A stretch of DNA of 64,000 nucleotides from Costus lasius (lineage: Eukaryota > Streptophyta > Magnoliopsida > Zingiberales > Costaceae), in the NCBI GenBank assembly GCA_027563935.2, contig CM050453.2, positions 88,014,665 to 88,078,664 of the forward strand, written 5' to 3'. The notes under the pieces are model-generated. The model was not told where the DNA came from, searched no databases, and was given only the letters and a program-made list of their open reading frames with translations. Each line of letters begins with the position of its first letter. Positions within the stretch are counted from its first letter, which is position 1. Below are positions 22,103 through 34,460 of the stretch, piece after piece. The translations under genes were made by a program, and so were the position numbers.

Positions 22103-24073
22103 TGTTGGGAAACTCTAGGGATATTTAAAATTTTACAAACATTACAAACACAGCGGAAGCATATCCCTGAAACAGGCCAGTCACAAAAACCCAATGGATC
22201 GATTCTTGCAAGGGGGTTGACACGATGAGAGGAGAAAGTACCTAAGAGCAAGATGCAAAGCGATGTTGAGGTAGGCGCCCAAGTGTGTACCCTCTACAGT
22301 TTCACACACAACGGATCCTCGAGTCCTCTTCTTCCATGCTCGGTACTATCCTCGGGAAGAAGATCCAAGCCTTAGTGTCCCTCTTCTATGCTTGCGCCAC
22401 CTTCAAGGAAGATGCACCAAAGGAGAGGATGGTGTAGGAGAAGATGCCACCAAGCTATGGTCCTCCTTGCGCCAAGAGGAAAGGAAGAAGAGTGCTTGCG
22501 ACTTGAAGGAAGAAGACTTGTGCCACTTGTTCTTCGCTATTGCCCCTTTGGATGTTCACGCCAACTCTTACATGAGGCTCTCGCATATGTTGATGTATAT
22601 ATCAACAAGTGGCAGCAACACAAGGGTATAGGCGCAACACATGAAGAAGAATTTGGCTAGGGCAAAGGGGAGTGGGCGGCTAGGGTTTGAAGCAAGGAAA
22701 GATTCCAAGTCCTTTCCATAAACACCTAGCCTTCTACCATATACGCCTAGAGCTTGCCATACAACTTCTAAAGGACATATGCGCCCCAAGGACTGCCCTA
22801 GAGGCAAGCCTTCTATCTAAGGATGAAGGGCAAGGCGCCAATTGCTTCCTAATGAAGCACCTTGCGCCAACTCCTCCCCATTATGCCCTTAGGCACCAAT
22901 GGGGTAAATTTTCTTCCCATTATACCCTTAAGCCCACTTATCTCTTCATGACAACTTATTATTGGGCCTCAAAGGAGAATGAGCCAGCCCAAAGTTCATT
23001 ACAAAGGTTGCCTAAGCCATTGGATCAAATCCAATGCAACCCTAACTCAAATATAACCAACCATGGTCAATTTCGGGTCAACCTGCCAAAAATGAAGTTT
23101 GGCTCTAATAAGTCTCTTCTATCTCATCAGGGCCAATCATCAGGCCCATTGGCGCTGATGAAATTTCCTGAGTAGATCTGAGCTATCCTATAACTCGATC
23201 ATAAGGCTTCCCAATCAATACGAGAACTCGAGTATTGAGGTGTGTGACATTGTAGGTTCCTCTGACATTGGCAGTGATGAGCAAAGGTCATCACAAGCAG
23301 TGAGTGGCATCTAGCAGTGCATCGCTGCTACCCAAGTCATCAGAATGGATATCGACATCGACATCCCCATCATCGCAATAAGGTACTGATGCATTACAGT
23401 CTCTTTGCTAAACTGATATCCGATTGGACAAGTGTGTCACTACATATTTTCACCCAATCTCATGGTCATGACTAAATCAGGTTCTCACCTAGTTATGGCC
23501 ATACACTTTCAGTCATAGAACCATAGGGGGACCCCATGGATATCAAGCTTCTCTCAGGAAGGGGCAAATCCTCTGTCTGTTCATTGATCTTCTCATATGG
23601 GTCGTGACATACTCAATGACAACTGTTATGAGCTCCCAACTACGACGAGGTGTTAGGCTGTATCAAAGCATGTCCCTAACTATATAGAAGAGTCCATGAC
23701 CTCAAGTAAAGGGATCAATGCATCTCCTGTCACTTGTGTGGATAACTCATGACACCAAGTCATAGCCTCACAGCGGGTCAGTCCAGTATACCACTGATAT
23801 ACCCGTTTGTCTGCGTTAGCACCTCGTGTCTAACTAGCCCATTGACCAGTCTCACATGTACCAAGCTGTCCCATATCCACTTAGGAATTTGACTGGCGAC
23901 AATAGTTTGAGCACAAATCCAATCTGTCTCTAGGGACATTATCATGCATGTACACAATTACAAATGTAAATAAAGCATAATAACGACAATGCCAGAATGA
24001 TATATAAGAAATATCTATGTCAAGTAGTACAAAAGATAGACTAATAATAGGTCTTAGGGCATAAACACCAACA
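22103..24073 (-). mobile_element. 3' LTR of copia-2
   Basis: Plus-strand ends are TGTTGGGAAAC and CACCAACA, a 6-bp inverted terminal pair. It is 1971 bp and closely collinear with the copia-1 LTR (59613-61577). The left flank TATAC is the presumed target duplication; the other end is outside the window. Open frames inside are LTR sequence and not genes. Confidence 0.88.
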
Positions 24074-26090
24074 ATCTCTCACTTGCACTTAGACCTAAAG
24101 GTTGAGAAATCTCAACCCCATGTCCCTTGTATGACCATCATGCTTCTGCTGCGCCAAAGCCTTGGTCAGTAGGTCTGCTAGATTGTTCTCTATGTCAACT
24201 CTGCTAATCTTGACCTCACCTCGGTCAATGATCTCTCTGATCAGGTGAAATATCCTGAGTATGTGTTTAGACCTTTGATGAGACCGTGGTTCCTTTGCCT
24301 ATGCAATTGCACCATGGTTGTCATAATAGAGCTCAATGAGATCCACAGTAGTTGGAACTACCTGAAGATCAGTAATGAACTTCCTTATCCAAATAGCTTC
24401 TTTAGCTTCCTTAGAAGCGGCGACATACTCAGCCTCGGTTGTAGAATCAGCTATGGTGGATTGCTTGAAGCTCTTCCAGCATACAACGCTTGCATTCATC
24501 TTGAACGCATAGCCTGCCTGCGATCTGAAATCATTAGGGTTAGACTGAAATGACGCATCAGTGTAGCCCTGAACACTGAGCTCTTCCTGTCCCTCATAGA
24601 CCAAGAATAAATTCTTAGTTTTTCTCAGATACTTCAGGATGTTCTTTACAGCCACCCAATTCTGCAGACCCGGATTGGATTGGTATCGGCTGGTTATGCT
24701 CATAGCATAAGCCACATCTGGTCTAGTACACAACATTGCATACCTAATTGAGCCTACTGCCGAAGCATAGGGCACTCGACTCATGTCATCACTCTCAGCC
24801 TCTGTGGTGGGACACTGACTCTTTGAGAGAGTGAGGCTATGTCTCACTGGAAGGTATCCCTTCTTGGATTGCTCCAAGTTGAACCTCTCTAGGACCTTAT
24901 CAATGTAGGTATTCTAACTAAGGGTTAGGAGCCTCTTGGATCTATCCCTGTAGATCCTCACGCCTAGAATATAGGCGGCCACCCCTAAATCCTTCATCTC
25001 AAAGCACTTCCTGAATCATGTCTTCACAGACTGAAGACCAGGGATATCATTTCTAATGAGTAGTATGTCATCGACATACAAGACCAGAAAAATCACTAAG
25101 CTCCCACTGAATTTTCTATACACACAGGCATCATCTTCACTCTTGATAAAGCCGTAATCTCTCACAGCTTCATCAAACTAAAGATTCTAACATCGAGATG
25201 CTTGCTTTAATCCATAAATGAATTTCTTTAGCCTGCAGACCTTATGGGCCTCTGCAGGATGGATGAAGCCATCAAGTTCTATCATATAAATATCTTCTAC
25301 TAGCTTCTCGTTAAAGAACGTTGTCTTAACATCCATCTGTCATATCTCATAGTCATGATATGCAGCTATAGCAAGTAGAATCCGAATGGATTTGATCATA
25401 GCAATTGGCGAGAAGGTTTCATCATAGTCCACCCTGTGTACCTATCTGAATCCTTTTGCCACAAGTCTACCCTTATAGGTAACTATGTTGCCATCCATGT
25501 TAGTCTTCCTCTTGAAGACCCATTTACAGCCTATGGGTTTTACCCCATCAGGTAGCTCAACCAAATCTCAGACTTGGTTAGCTAACATGGAATCCATCTC
25601 AGATTGCATGGCCTCAAGCCATCTCTCAGAGACCGGTCCAGCGACCGCCTCATCATAGGTGCTAGGCTCATCCTCAATGATGAAGATCCTATTGTGTTGG
25701 GTCAGCAGCGACCCATACCTCTGAAGAATCCTCCCAGACCTACATGGGACCTGTGTCTGAGCCTCTAGTTGCCCAGCAACCGGTGCAAGTGGCTCAGGTT
25801 CCATGGTCTGGTGGTTGTACTAGGACCTCGTCCAAGTCAAACTTCCTCCCACTAACTTCTTTCATGAGAAATTCTTTCTCTAGAAAGACAGCACCTCGAG
25901 CAACAGAGACTTTGTTCTCGGTAGGGATATAAAAGTAGTATCCTTTAGTTTCCTTAGGATACCCCACAAACACATATTTATAATATCTAGGTTCTAGCTT
26001 GCTAGAATCCTGACATTTGACAAAAGCCTCACATCCCCAAATTCTGATAAAAGATAGGTTCAGGCGTCTCCCACTTTATACCTCGTATGG
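24074..26090 (-). pseudogene. copia-2 pol remnant (IN tail, RT, RNase H)
   Basis: Next to the LTR is the polypurine tract complement (ATCTCTCACTTGCACTT). Reading leftward on the minus strand the order is integrase C-terminal part (26090-25850), linker, reverse transcriptase and RNase H (24877-24299 includes YTDASFQSN and STTEAEYVAAS). It is collinear with the intact copia-1 frame but carries several stops and frameshifts. The integrase core is missing because of an internal deletion at about 26090-26150. Confidence 0.85.
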
Positions 26091-26150
26091 AGGTCTTGCC
26101 TCTCTTCTTCGGTAACAAAAATACCTGAGCATGAAGATGAGGTCTTGCCT
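26091..26150. repeat. Direct repeat at the copia-2 deletion junction
   Basis: GAGGTCTTGCCTCTCTTCTTC occurs at about 26091 and again at about 26131. It sits exactly where integrase sequence joins nucleocapsid sequence. Confidence 0.7.
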
Positions 26151-26159
26151 CTCTTCTTC

Positions 26160-26644
26160 TCATTTTAAAATCGTACTAGGTCCTTCATCATGTGAGGCGG
26201 TCCTCCACATAAATAGCACTTGTTATTCCTGACCCTATCCATATTTATTTTCAGTTGCTTGGTCAAACCTTTCGGCTCACCATACTGAATGTCAACTTTA
26301 GGAGGATTTAACCTAACCAATTCATCAAAGAGCTACTTTAGATTAGAGATAATCTCAAAGGCACTCTTCAATTCATATTGCCCTCGTAATTCAGACAACA
26401 TGTTTGTTAGCATCAAATTACCAACCTCCAAAATAACAGCCTGATGCTTATCATAAGCATCCTTCTCAGCCGCTAAGACCGAGCATGGAAGTGGCTCAGG
26501 AACAGGTTGCTCAAGGACATAAAACTTCCTCTCGAGCTTGAGCACAATTCTTAAGTTCATATACCAATCCAGTAAGTTGGATCTAACCAACTTGTCCTTT
26601 TTTAGGACAGAACACAGTGACAATCCGCTATTGTTCGTAGCCAT
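26160..26644 (-). pseudogene. copia-2 gag remnant
   Basis: An open frame at 26644-26333 starts MATNNSGLSLCSVLKKDKLV and contains a gag-like LDWYMNLRIVLKLERKFYVL region typical of Ty1/copia gag N-termini. Further left, a zinc knuckle CYLCGGPPHMMKD has lost its last cysteine codon. Gag is then joined directly to the integrase tail, so most of gag-C, protease and the integrase core are deleted. Confidence 0.8.
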
Positions 26645-26780
26645 TGATCTACAACAACAAAGAAAAGCATATTAGTACTATTTTAAATCATTTAATTTAG
26701 ACTTGCATTAAATGATTCTGGCTCCTACTATTTTAATCGAATTGACAACCCACAAAGTCAATCGGAAAATCTGATATTTC
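26645..26780 (-). other. copia-2 leader, cut by element H
   Basis: The sequence GGCTCCTACTA resembles the inverse of a copia PBS (TGGTATCAGAGCC) only loosely. The 5' LTR expected next is replaced by the LTR of element H at 26781. Confidence 0.45.
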
Positions 26781-27253
26781 TGACACGTCCCGCAAGTGCA
26801 CGGTTATGTCGTAGTAATATAAAAGATCGTCGAACCCACAGGGAACAAGGTTAAGTATGAGAAAATCCAAGTTTTAATAGCTAAGCAATTTGAAGCAATG
26901 TTTTGATGTCGATTATCTAAAAGCAAGAAATCAAGGCAACTACGGGAAGAGTGTATATATGAGAGAGATCAAGGCTTTAGCATCCACCACGCTGACAATC
27001 CTTATTGCAATTTAGGGGATCTGTTACATGCATTCTTAGTTTCGCATAAGGAACCTTTCCCTAAGGTACAAGATGCCCCCTCTCAGTGGTGCACGGGGTG
27101 CACCTCAGTGTTTACCTAGAATGGTCTCCTACTCTCGCGGTGGATCATTCTAAATAAACCCTATGCGTGCTGTGGAAGGTTATGAAACCTTCGAGTGAAA
27201 ACCAAGCACTCTCGTGTCATGGATTCACAAGTTTTACTAAGAAGATCTACCGC

Positions 27254-27281
27254 CATGATCCTCCTCTCGGTATGAATCGTG
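27254..27281 (-). promoter_or_regulatory. R-U5 GNRA hairpin, LTR of H
   Basis: Outer arms CATGAT/ATCGTG still pair through one G-U wobble (H2 has CACGAT/ATCGTG). The inner loop is CC-GAGA-GG. Confidence 0.6.
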
Positions 27282-27794
27282 TCGGCTGAAGCATGTTAAT
27301 ACGTGGCCAAGGTATAATCACAAAATATGCATAGCAAAGTAAAATATGCTCAAGCAAGAACCCAAATTACTAGTATGAAACAAGTTTCACAATAAGAATT
27401 CATCAGCGGGCTTCAACCAAGCCCCGAAATAGGTTTTACGCTACAGTATTCATGAAATCACTCAAAACTGTCTTTGTAAAGATAGGAAAACTATAAGAAA
27501 GCATTTCTGAGAGGTAGGAGATGATAAACCGAAGCAAATCTCCCAGAATCACGATGGTTCAATAATCCAATTTCGCAAAATCACTTGGAAATCACGTTGT
27601 CGCCATTCCATCTCGTCCTAGCCCGCTCGTGCGCCGATTTCTCAATGATTAGGAAGTTTCAAAGACGATTTTTATATCCATTGGATTTGCCTCTGAATAA
27701 GCTTTCCAAAACATGCTCTCCTGCTAAATTTGGATATCTGTCGGCTTCAAAATCGAAGGAAATCCGAGAAGAGGTCGGATGGCTTAGTCGAAAT

Positions 27795-28060
27795 CATGGG
27801 TGAACCCCGCAGGGTTTAACAGGTGGTGAAGTCCTCTGTACAGTTCCGCCGAGAAGGAATCACTAGCGAACCCCTCCAGGTTCACTAGGTGGTGAACCCT
27901 GTAGACTTCTTCCGAATCCTTCTGTAGACTTCTTCCGAATCCTTCTGAAAGAGTCACGGGTGAACCCTGCCGGGTTCACTTGCCAGTGAAGTATTCTGTG
28001 AGTTTCGGTCGTCAGGGAAAGAACCGGTGAACCCCGCCGGGTTCACCTAGCCGTATTTCT
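27795..28060. repeat. Palindrome array, GTGAACCC class, LTR of H
   Basis: GGTGAACCCCGC/GGGTTCACC-type palindromes occur near 27800, 27870, 27960 and 28028, spaced 65-90 bp. Confidence 0.85.
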
Positions 28061-28305
28061 AAAGATAACTCTGATTGAGACTAAATTTGACAGGCAGCTT
28101 CGTCTTTTCGTAAGGAATCACCCCATGGCCTTAGAATCTTCAAAAGACTTTAATTTTGTAAAGTTTCACAAAAATAAAAAAAAGTGAAGATTCTGAAGCT
28201 TCTGAAGCTTCTGGAGCTTATAAGCAAATAAGTTTTAAAGGAGTATATAGGCATAAATTCATCATGAAACAATACCAAAAATCACTACTAAAATGCAAGG
28301 CATCA

Positions 28306-29582
28306 AACACTCCTAGACTTAAATCTTTGTTTGTCCTCAAGCAATAAAATAAGATGAAATACATGATAGGTACAAGAGTAATCATTCATGTCGAAGCAAG
28401 CATCCAAGTTAGAAAATCGTCTACTATTTATCGAAGATATAATCAGAAGAAATCAAGTAAATGGTTATTTTAAGCGTTCAACAGTTTGATCCCACAATTT
28501 CTAAATGCCAACCAACTTAGTAAGTAGTAAACATACAATTCAATCAAGCATACACAATATTCATGCAATTCCAATCCATCCAAATCAGATCATTGGGGTT
28601 AACTCAAATGTATTATTTAGGATACGATACACTGATTATTACATTAGACTTCAACTCATATCCTTAGGTACCACTACCAATTATTCGTAGTGCCAAGTAA
28701 AGGAGTCTCTCTATAGATGTCAACTCATATCTCTTAGATTTCAACTCATGTTCTTAGGTACCACTGCCAATTTTTCGCAATGCCAAGTAAAGGAATCTAA
28801 GGGTGAGTGTTTTTTTAAAAAAATAAGTTTTAGATGATAACATATCCTTTCTTCTCTTAACAAATGCAGTGTCTCCCCAAAAATAGAAAGTAATTCAAGG
28901 AATAAATAAGTGGATGTGCTTCTTAATATGAATCACATGTAAATTGCAAGCTTAAGTTAATTGAACAATCATAGGAATATTCGACCCACTAATGAACGAC
29001 CTAAAACAATCCAAATTAGAAGATTTCAAAATCATAGAACATATGGACATGATCATAGAACATTTCTAATGGGGTGGTGCATTCAACAGGCCCTGATTAT
29101 TCCTAACCAAACATGCATTCAACTTTAGAAATTTTGCTTAGCTATCATAGGAACAAGACTAGCATACTTCTAACATGATAAATCAATGAATGAGCTCTCA
29201 ACCACAATATTGTGACATACATCTTAGAATGACCACGTGCAAACTCATTAACAATTCACACAACATGTAGGAGAATCATAGCAGAGTATCTAAATAAACG
29301 ATAAAGAAAATCCCAACATGTCATACACAACTGTCAAAGGGGCCTACAAAAGTGGACCAGGCCCACGAATAATGGCATATAAGTACAATGCCAAAAACCA
29401 TTCATCACACAAAGATAATAGACTACAACCACAGCAAGTCAAACAACCAAGTCAAATAACCATATGGGAACAAAGATAATAAACCAGAATAGAGACAACT
29501 CACCCACTCTGAATATCACATAATCCCCTATGCAGAGTCATGTACGTGAGAGGAGCAGGTGGAGGATCGAGAGCTGGAGAAG
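28306..29582 (-). other. 3' UTR of element H
   Basis: It carries the conserved TTGCTTGAGGACAAACAAAG block (minus strand, about 28322-28345) and a TTAAGTCTAGGAGTGTT polypurine-like tract next to the LTR. Two 60-nt stem-loop units lie at 28647-28707 and 28737-28797. No gene is seen. Confidence 0.75.
28647..28797 (-). promoter_or_regulatory. Duplicated stem-loop unit, 3' UTR of H
   Basis: On the minus strand each unit reads GACTCC..ACTTGG-CA.., with inner stems CACTAC/GTAGTG (28647-28707) and CATTGC/GCAGTG with one wobble (28737-28797). Each ends CCTAAG..GTTGAAGTC. Homologous pairs occur in G and A. Confidence 0.65.
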
Positions 29583-30774
29583 CTATTTTCGCTTATGAGA
29601 TTTGGAGCCAGAGGCTCGAGAGCCCTTGCCCTTCCCACGAGCGATATAGTCTGGTTGGGCTTCCTCGTCCGAAGAGACTGTAACTCGCTCTATGTTCTCC
29701 TCGTTCAGAAAGGCCAACCTATCATCCATAGTTGAGAGCTTCTCCCACATAGAGCTCATCATCTTGTGTTGTCTTTGCATACCAGCCTCTATGCTCTCCC
29801 AACGAGATGTCTGCTCCTGGCGTATGTAGGAGAGGGTAGAATCCAGCTGATCCTGAACCTCGTGTTGATGAAGCTGATCTTCCTTGATTTCCTACATAAT
29901 AGCCATCATAGAGTCAAAAGAGGAGGAACCGCCAAAGTGGAAGGCAACTAGGGCTGGTGGTGCTGTGTCCACCAGATCTGGCTGAGGATCGGCAACGGGC
30001 TGGATACGCCAATTGGCTCACAGCTGGACAGTGGTGCACTCTAGGTTTGGCAGAGGAAGGGTGAACTGGCTTCCCTTGAAAGTTAAGCAATAGGAGTTCC
30101 CTCGACGAGTAATGAGCTTCATGGAAATGCATGACTCGATCTCGAGCCGGTTGTGTCCAGTAGCTTTCATAGTGCCATAGGAGATTACTCCCAAAGAGAC
30201 CACCAGCGGGGTAATAAGCCTACCAATCACTATCGTCCCTTTGCGAGAACGGGTGATGCGGCTGAATTACTTTGCTAGATAGTACCCCGAGTCCACCCTG
30301 ATACTATGTAACATACACCACAAATAAAATAATTTTGATTGGCGTACCATACCATCACTTTCCCTGCGCCCGAAGATAGTATGCACTAGCACGCGGTGGA
30401 CGTATCGAATAACTGAATAACAAATGCTGGAAGCCCGGGCAATTCTCGCTGAGTAGATATGCTCATTAGTTATAGCACCCCAAAAACCCTGCTTGGAGTA
30501 TTCTGTGGGAGTCCTGCACGTACAAGGCTCGGGGAAACCATATACTCCTCGCAGTTGGGAGAGAGTGAGGGTGTGCTCGATGTTGCCCAATCGGAATGTA
30601 AGACGGCCGGGATCCTCATCAATAATTGCTTCCGTGTTGACTTCCAGGGAACTGAGGAACTCCAACGTGATACCGATGTAGGTGGGAGAGAATAGCTGTT
30701 TGAATTGCTCCCAACCGACATTGGCGTACATGAGCTCCAAGTCAACGAAGAGGCCTAGCAAGTTCAATGTTCCC
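29583..30774 (-). pseudogene. Env-position ORF of H, C-terminal part
   Basis: This is the large part of the ORF that Athila elements carry between integrase and the 3' LTR, in the position of env. Its product class is listed in databases as plant retrotransposon ORF-1 or putative plant transposon protein; the function is unknown. Visible landmarks are GVYGFPEP, QGFWGAIT, RYVHRVLVHTIFGRRES and LFYLWCMLH, then a coiled-coil-like Gln/Glu region and a basic C-terminus ending KSHKRK. One frame runs throughout, with three in-frame stops (30267-30269, 30018-30020, about 29892-29894), each explainable by C-to-T at CAA, CGA or CAG. The N-terminal part is at 35948-36237, on the other side of inserted element D. 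Confidence 0.8.
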
Positions 30775-31947
30775 TGATACGATCCGCAAGTGCACTGATT
30801 TATCAAAGTAATAAAAATTTCATTCCCAACTAGGATCTGGCGGTCAAGTACCGATTACACGGTCGATCTATATCTAGATGAATCAAATATGTGGTTTTTG
30901 TTTTGTTTGGAAACTTCTAAGTACAAATAAAAGAAACAGAGATAGCGTTTTGGGTAAAAATCAATTTGGATAAAATTAGGACTTGGGGTTTCACCACATT
31001 GACAAATATGAATTTAGTAAGAATAAATCTTTAAACAGAAAATTACAGCATTGAAAGGGATTTTTCCTAAGGTACAGATTACCTCCTCCCGAAGCATAAT
31101 CCGATATCTAATTACGTTAACTCCCTACTCTCGTGACAGCTAACGTAATTAGACCCATTAAGTTCTATGAAAAACTGAAGATCCTTCAAACGAATCCAAA
31201 CTACTCCCGTGATTGGAATCGTAGGTTTGAAAAGAATAGTTCTGACGTTGCGATTCACCTCCCGGTTCTTCTCGCAACATCTAAGACATAAACATACTTG
31301 ATCAGGGTAAATCATGTATATAAACACAATTCTAATAAAATCAATTCTATAAAAGTCATGACAAAGATTTAAGACAATAGATTTAATCCATGAATCGTCA
31401 ACGGGCTACACCCCTAATCCCGAAATAAAGTTTACACGTTTATGTTTATAGAAAACAGCATGTTCATTGATGAAAATCGCTTGAAAACCTAAGAAGATTA
31501 TAGGAAATCAGTAGATAAGTAATTAGAAAAGCTTCCCCTCGATGTAGAGACAAAGATGAAGCATCCAATTCTTCCTTTGCGTGGCTTTCCTGATCGAATT
31601 CTGCCCTGGAAGTGATTTTCGCTGTCGCCGCCACCTCTATTCATTTTTGTCCGTATAAGCCCCCGAAATCCTTCCAAAATCATTCCTTTTATAGTCTAAT
31701 TACTATAGAAGCCATCTAGGAAGGTTTCTGGAGGGTTTGGTTCAATTTTGGTTCGATTTGGAGTCGAATTGAGTGAGAAACCTAAGGGGGCGAAAACTTT
31801 CACCGCCAGTAATGTGTTTATGGCTGCGGCCGTAATTCTCTCTATGTCTATAGCTCCTTGTACACAAAAAGTTTTCCAGACCATGAAGGATTCACGGCCT
31901 CACCCGTGAAAGTTTTTGTGGACTTCTATACTTAGCCATTTTTCACC
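30775..31947 (-). repeat. 3' LTR of D, truncated
   Basis: It is collinear with 34461-35637 but ends after TTTTTCACC. About 305 bp at the U3 start, and the adjoining polypurine tract, are absent. TATA box complement CTTTTATA at 31686-31693. The GNRA hairpin is at 31247-31278, with a perfect 7-bp outer stem GTTGCGA/TCGCAAC and inner ACC-GGGA-GGT. Mini-hairpins CAC-GAGA-GTA and CAC-GGGA-GTA lie at 31126-31135 and 31202-31211. Confidence 0.82.
31247..31278 (-). promoter_or_regulatory. R-U5 GNRA hairpin, LTR of D
   Basis: This is the best-formed copy in the window: outer GTTGCGA/TCGCAAC, internal purine-rich GAAGA and GAA strands, inner ACC/GGT and loop GGGA. Confidence 0.65.
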
Positions 31948-32945
31948 GCAAGAGAGATAGATATTTATTTTTAAGATTTTCCGTTTATTACTTGATCGCA
32001 ACAGACTTAAAGTATACCAACTCATGGTATAATATAACTCATGACCTTAGATTACTCAACTAGAGGAGTTGGAGCAAATCTCAGTTAAATAAATATCACC
32101 AAATTCTATTCATAAAAATTTACATCAAGCAAAGATAGATAAATTAAATTTCAAGTATAAAAACACTATGCACATGTCATATGAACATATAACAATTCAT
32201 ACATGTATTTTATCAATACCAGAATTGAATTTACTCAACAATTTAAGTCCACTTGAAATTTCATAAATTCCCTAAGTCATCAAATCAAACACTCAAAAAG
32301 TTTCCTAAGTCCAGAATTAAAGATAAACAAACATGATTATCCTTAATAATCATAAACATTCAAAATACATAGCTATAAAGCTTGAAGAAAAGCTAAATAT
32401 ATAGGGACACCCTAGACTTAAATTGTTGCATATACATAAGCATTAAACCAAGTCATGATAGATTTTAGAAAATTTTTAGAAGAGTTCCCTTTAAAATATG
32501 AGCAAAAACCTGTACAGTTATATCTAAACAGGTAAACAAGACTCAAAAAAATCCGGAAACTGTATTATAGCATAGATATCAACATTTTGCACAGTAGACA
32601 AGTCTCAAATATCAAATACTGTCATGTTTTATCATCTAAATCAAATTTACCATACTCACAAAGAGATTGCCACAAGAATCATGGTTCGTGAGTGACTCAC
32701 GGCTGCACCCGTGAATGTCTCGTTTGGCGCTTGTTCTTCATGTAAAAATTTTTAAAAATTTCCTACACATAACATAACTCATTAGAAAATTTTTCATCAA
32801 TAAAAATTCATCAAATCATGCTGCAAAAATTTCTAAAAATCTAAAGAAAATCAAAAACTAAAACTAAGAGTGGTGAAAATTAAAAATTTGGGTTACTTCC
32901 CAAAAAGCGCTTGTTTAAGGTCATTAGCTTGACCATAGCTTCATG
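31948..32945 (-). other. 3' internal noncoding region of D
   Basis: AT-rich DNA. It includes the palindrome-bearing GTGAGTGACTCACGGCTG block (about 32690-32710) and the post-stop hairpin at 32888-32911 (TTTGGG/CCCAAA). I see no reading frame. Confidence 0.65.
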
Positions 32946-34169
32946 TCATGGCGGAGTTGGTGAATCTGTGCCATAGTAGAGAGTATATAATCTTCTGTTT
33001 TTCCTCCGTCTCAAGAGTGTGCCCACCAAAATATATATCCAGTTAAACAGGTGGATCCATGTTGTAGTGGCCAGTACATGCATGTAAAAATTAAAGTTAA
33101 AGTCATGCAAAGAATAATCAATAATTTTTCTGCTTTTATCCAAGAGTAAAATCATGCGTTCTTCCTTTAGATTTATATTAGCAATTGGAAGAAAACTGAA
33201 ATTAAGATTAAAATTTCTCATGTGATCTAGTATCTCATGTGTTCTCTTCTTTTGGGTACCTGTGGTTGGATTTGTATCAAATAATATTTCAGCTATCCCA
33301 TCATCTTTATCCTTAAAATCATCTCCTTCATCATCTATAATGCAAATTTCTAATAAATTTTTCTGGAGAAAAGGGAGTGATGGTTCATATGGTGGTGGTG
33401 GTACAATATACATAAGATCCTCTTCAATGGGGTATTTCATTTTAACACCATCAAATTCACCCCCATCTATCTCACTAGTTATTATTTGAGGATCCTTAAA
33501 TTCATCATCCTTCTTCTCATAAGACTCAAAAAATTCAAAATTTTGTTCAAATATGTCCCAAATATTTGTGTTGCAAGACACTTCATTATGTGAGAGGGGA
33601 CTAGATAGCTGGTAAAATGCTGAGGAAGAGTTAGAATTTTTAAAATACTGCAAATTTAAAGAAGGAAAATCATATTCCATCAGTAATTTTTCTAACTCTA
33701 AAAAATTCTCAGATTTATCATAGATTTCTTCCTCTATATCATTTTTATTAGTGCCATAATTTATACTATGAAGTTCCTCACTTTGTTTTCTCATAGCAGC
33801 TATAGAATTTTCAAGCATGGCTTATAAGTTGGATTCTTGAGGTTGACTAAAGTCTGATTGTGGAATAAATGTTGGGTCAGTCTGATAAAGATAGTCTTGA
33901 TGGTTCTCCCAACTTTGATTGTGAGTATTAGGGCATGAGTTAAAGCATGAAGGAGTCCCAAATTGACATTCAGTATAATGATGCCCATGATATCCACAAA
34001 TATCGCAAATAACATATTTCAACATAGAATATTGCATTCATAAATATTCAGTATGTTGAGTAAAAGAATTTACCTTTGCTGCAAGTGATTGAAATGCATC
34101 CGTGTCATATTCTCTTGTCTTTATTGGTGGCACGTATGTCTGATTTGACCATTGACATTGGTTAAACAT
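32946..34169 (-). pseudogene. CCHC acidic ORF of D (nucleocapsid-like), broken
   Basis: The start is at 34169 (MFNQCQWSNQ). The zinc knuckle CDICGYHGHHYTEC is followed by NTHNQSWENHQD, then an acidic region, PPPPYEPSLPF and the C-terminal tail LYYGTDSPTPP. It has two in-frame TAA stops (34038-34040 and 33822-33824); the final 290 codons are open. It aligns over its whole length with D2 (17435-18766) and, at the knuckle and tail, with the intact ORF of A. It lacks the capsid domain seen in the gag of G. Function inferred: nucleic-acid-binding gag derivative. Confidence 0.78.
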
Positions 34170-34436
34170 CATATTTGCAATAAAATTCAAGCATACAAAA
34201 TGTAAAACAAGAATGCAAAACAACGCTTAAAATATGTAGTCAAGTGATTTTTGAGTTCTCCTATTCATACAAAGTGTTAATCCAAAAAAAGAAAAATAAA
34301 ATAAACTAACTAAAAAAATATGAAAAATAAATAAAATTCAGAAAAACAAAAATAAAAAAACATAATAAAAATTAAAATAAATAAAAAAAGTCTAGTCTAT
34401 AAATCTCACGATTAAATCGATATTGTCTAGTCTGAT

Positions 34437-34454
34437 TACCCGGCAATAGCGCCA
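34437..34454 (-). other. tRNA-Asp-type PBS of D
   Basis: Minus-strand TGGCGCTATTGCCGGGTA differs at three positions from the tRNA-Asp complement and lies 6 bp from the LTR. Confidence 0.75.
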
Positions 34455-34460
34455 AAAACT

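Larger units (their letters stand above)
26781..28305 (-). mobile_element. 3' LTR of Athila-like element H
   Basis: Plus-strand ends are TGACACGTCC and GGCATCA. The left flank ATTTC is the presumed TSD; its mate lies outside the window. It has a minus-strand TATA box (27670-27676), GTGAACCC-class palindromes (27795-28060), a GNRA hairpin (27254-27281) and a mini-hairpin (27207-27216). Length 1525 bp. Confidence 0.88.

Noticed and set aside
22388..23175. Basic and Leu-rich ORFs up to 162 codons
   Set aside because: They fall wholly within the copia-2 LTR, and the equivalent places in copia-1 and copia-3 do not keep the same frame.
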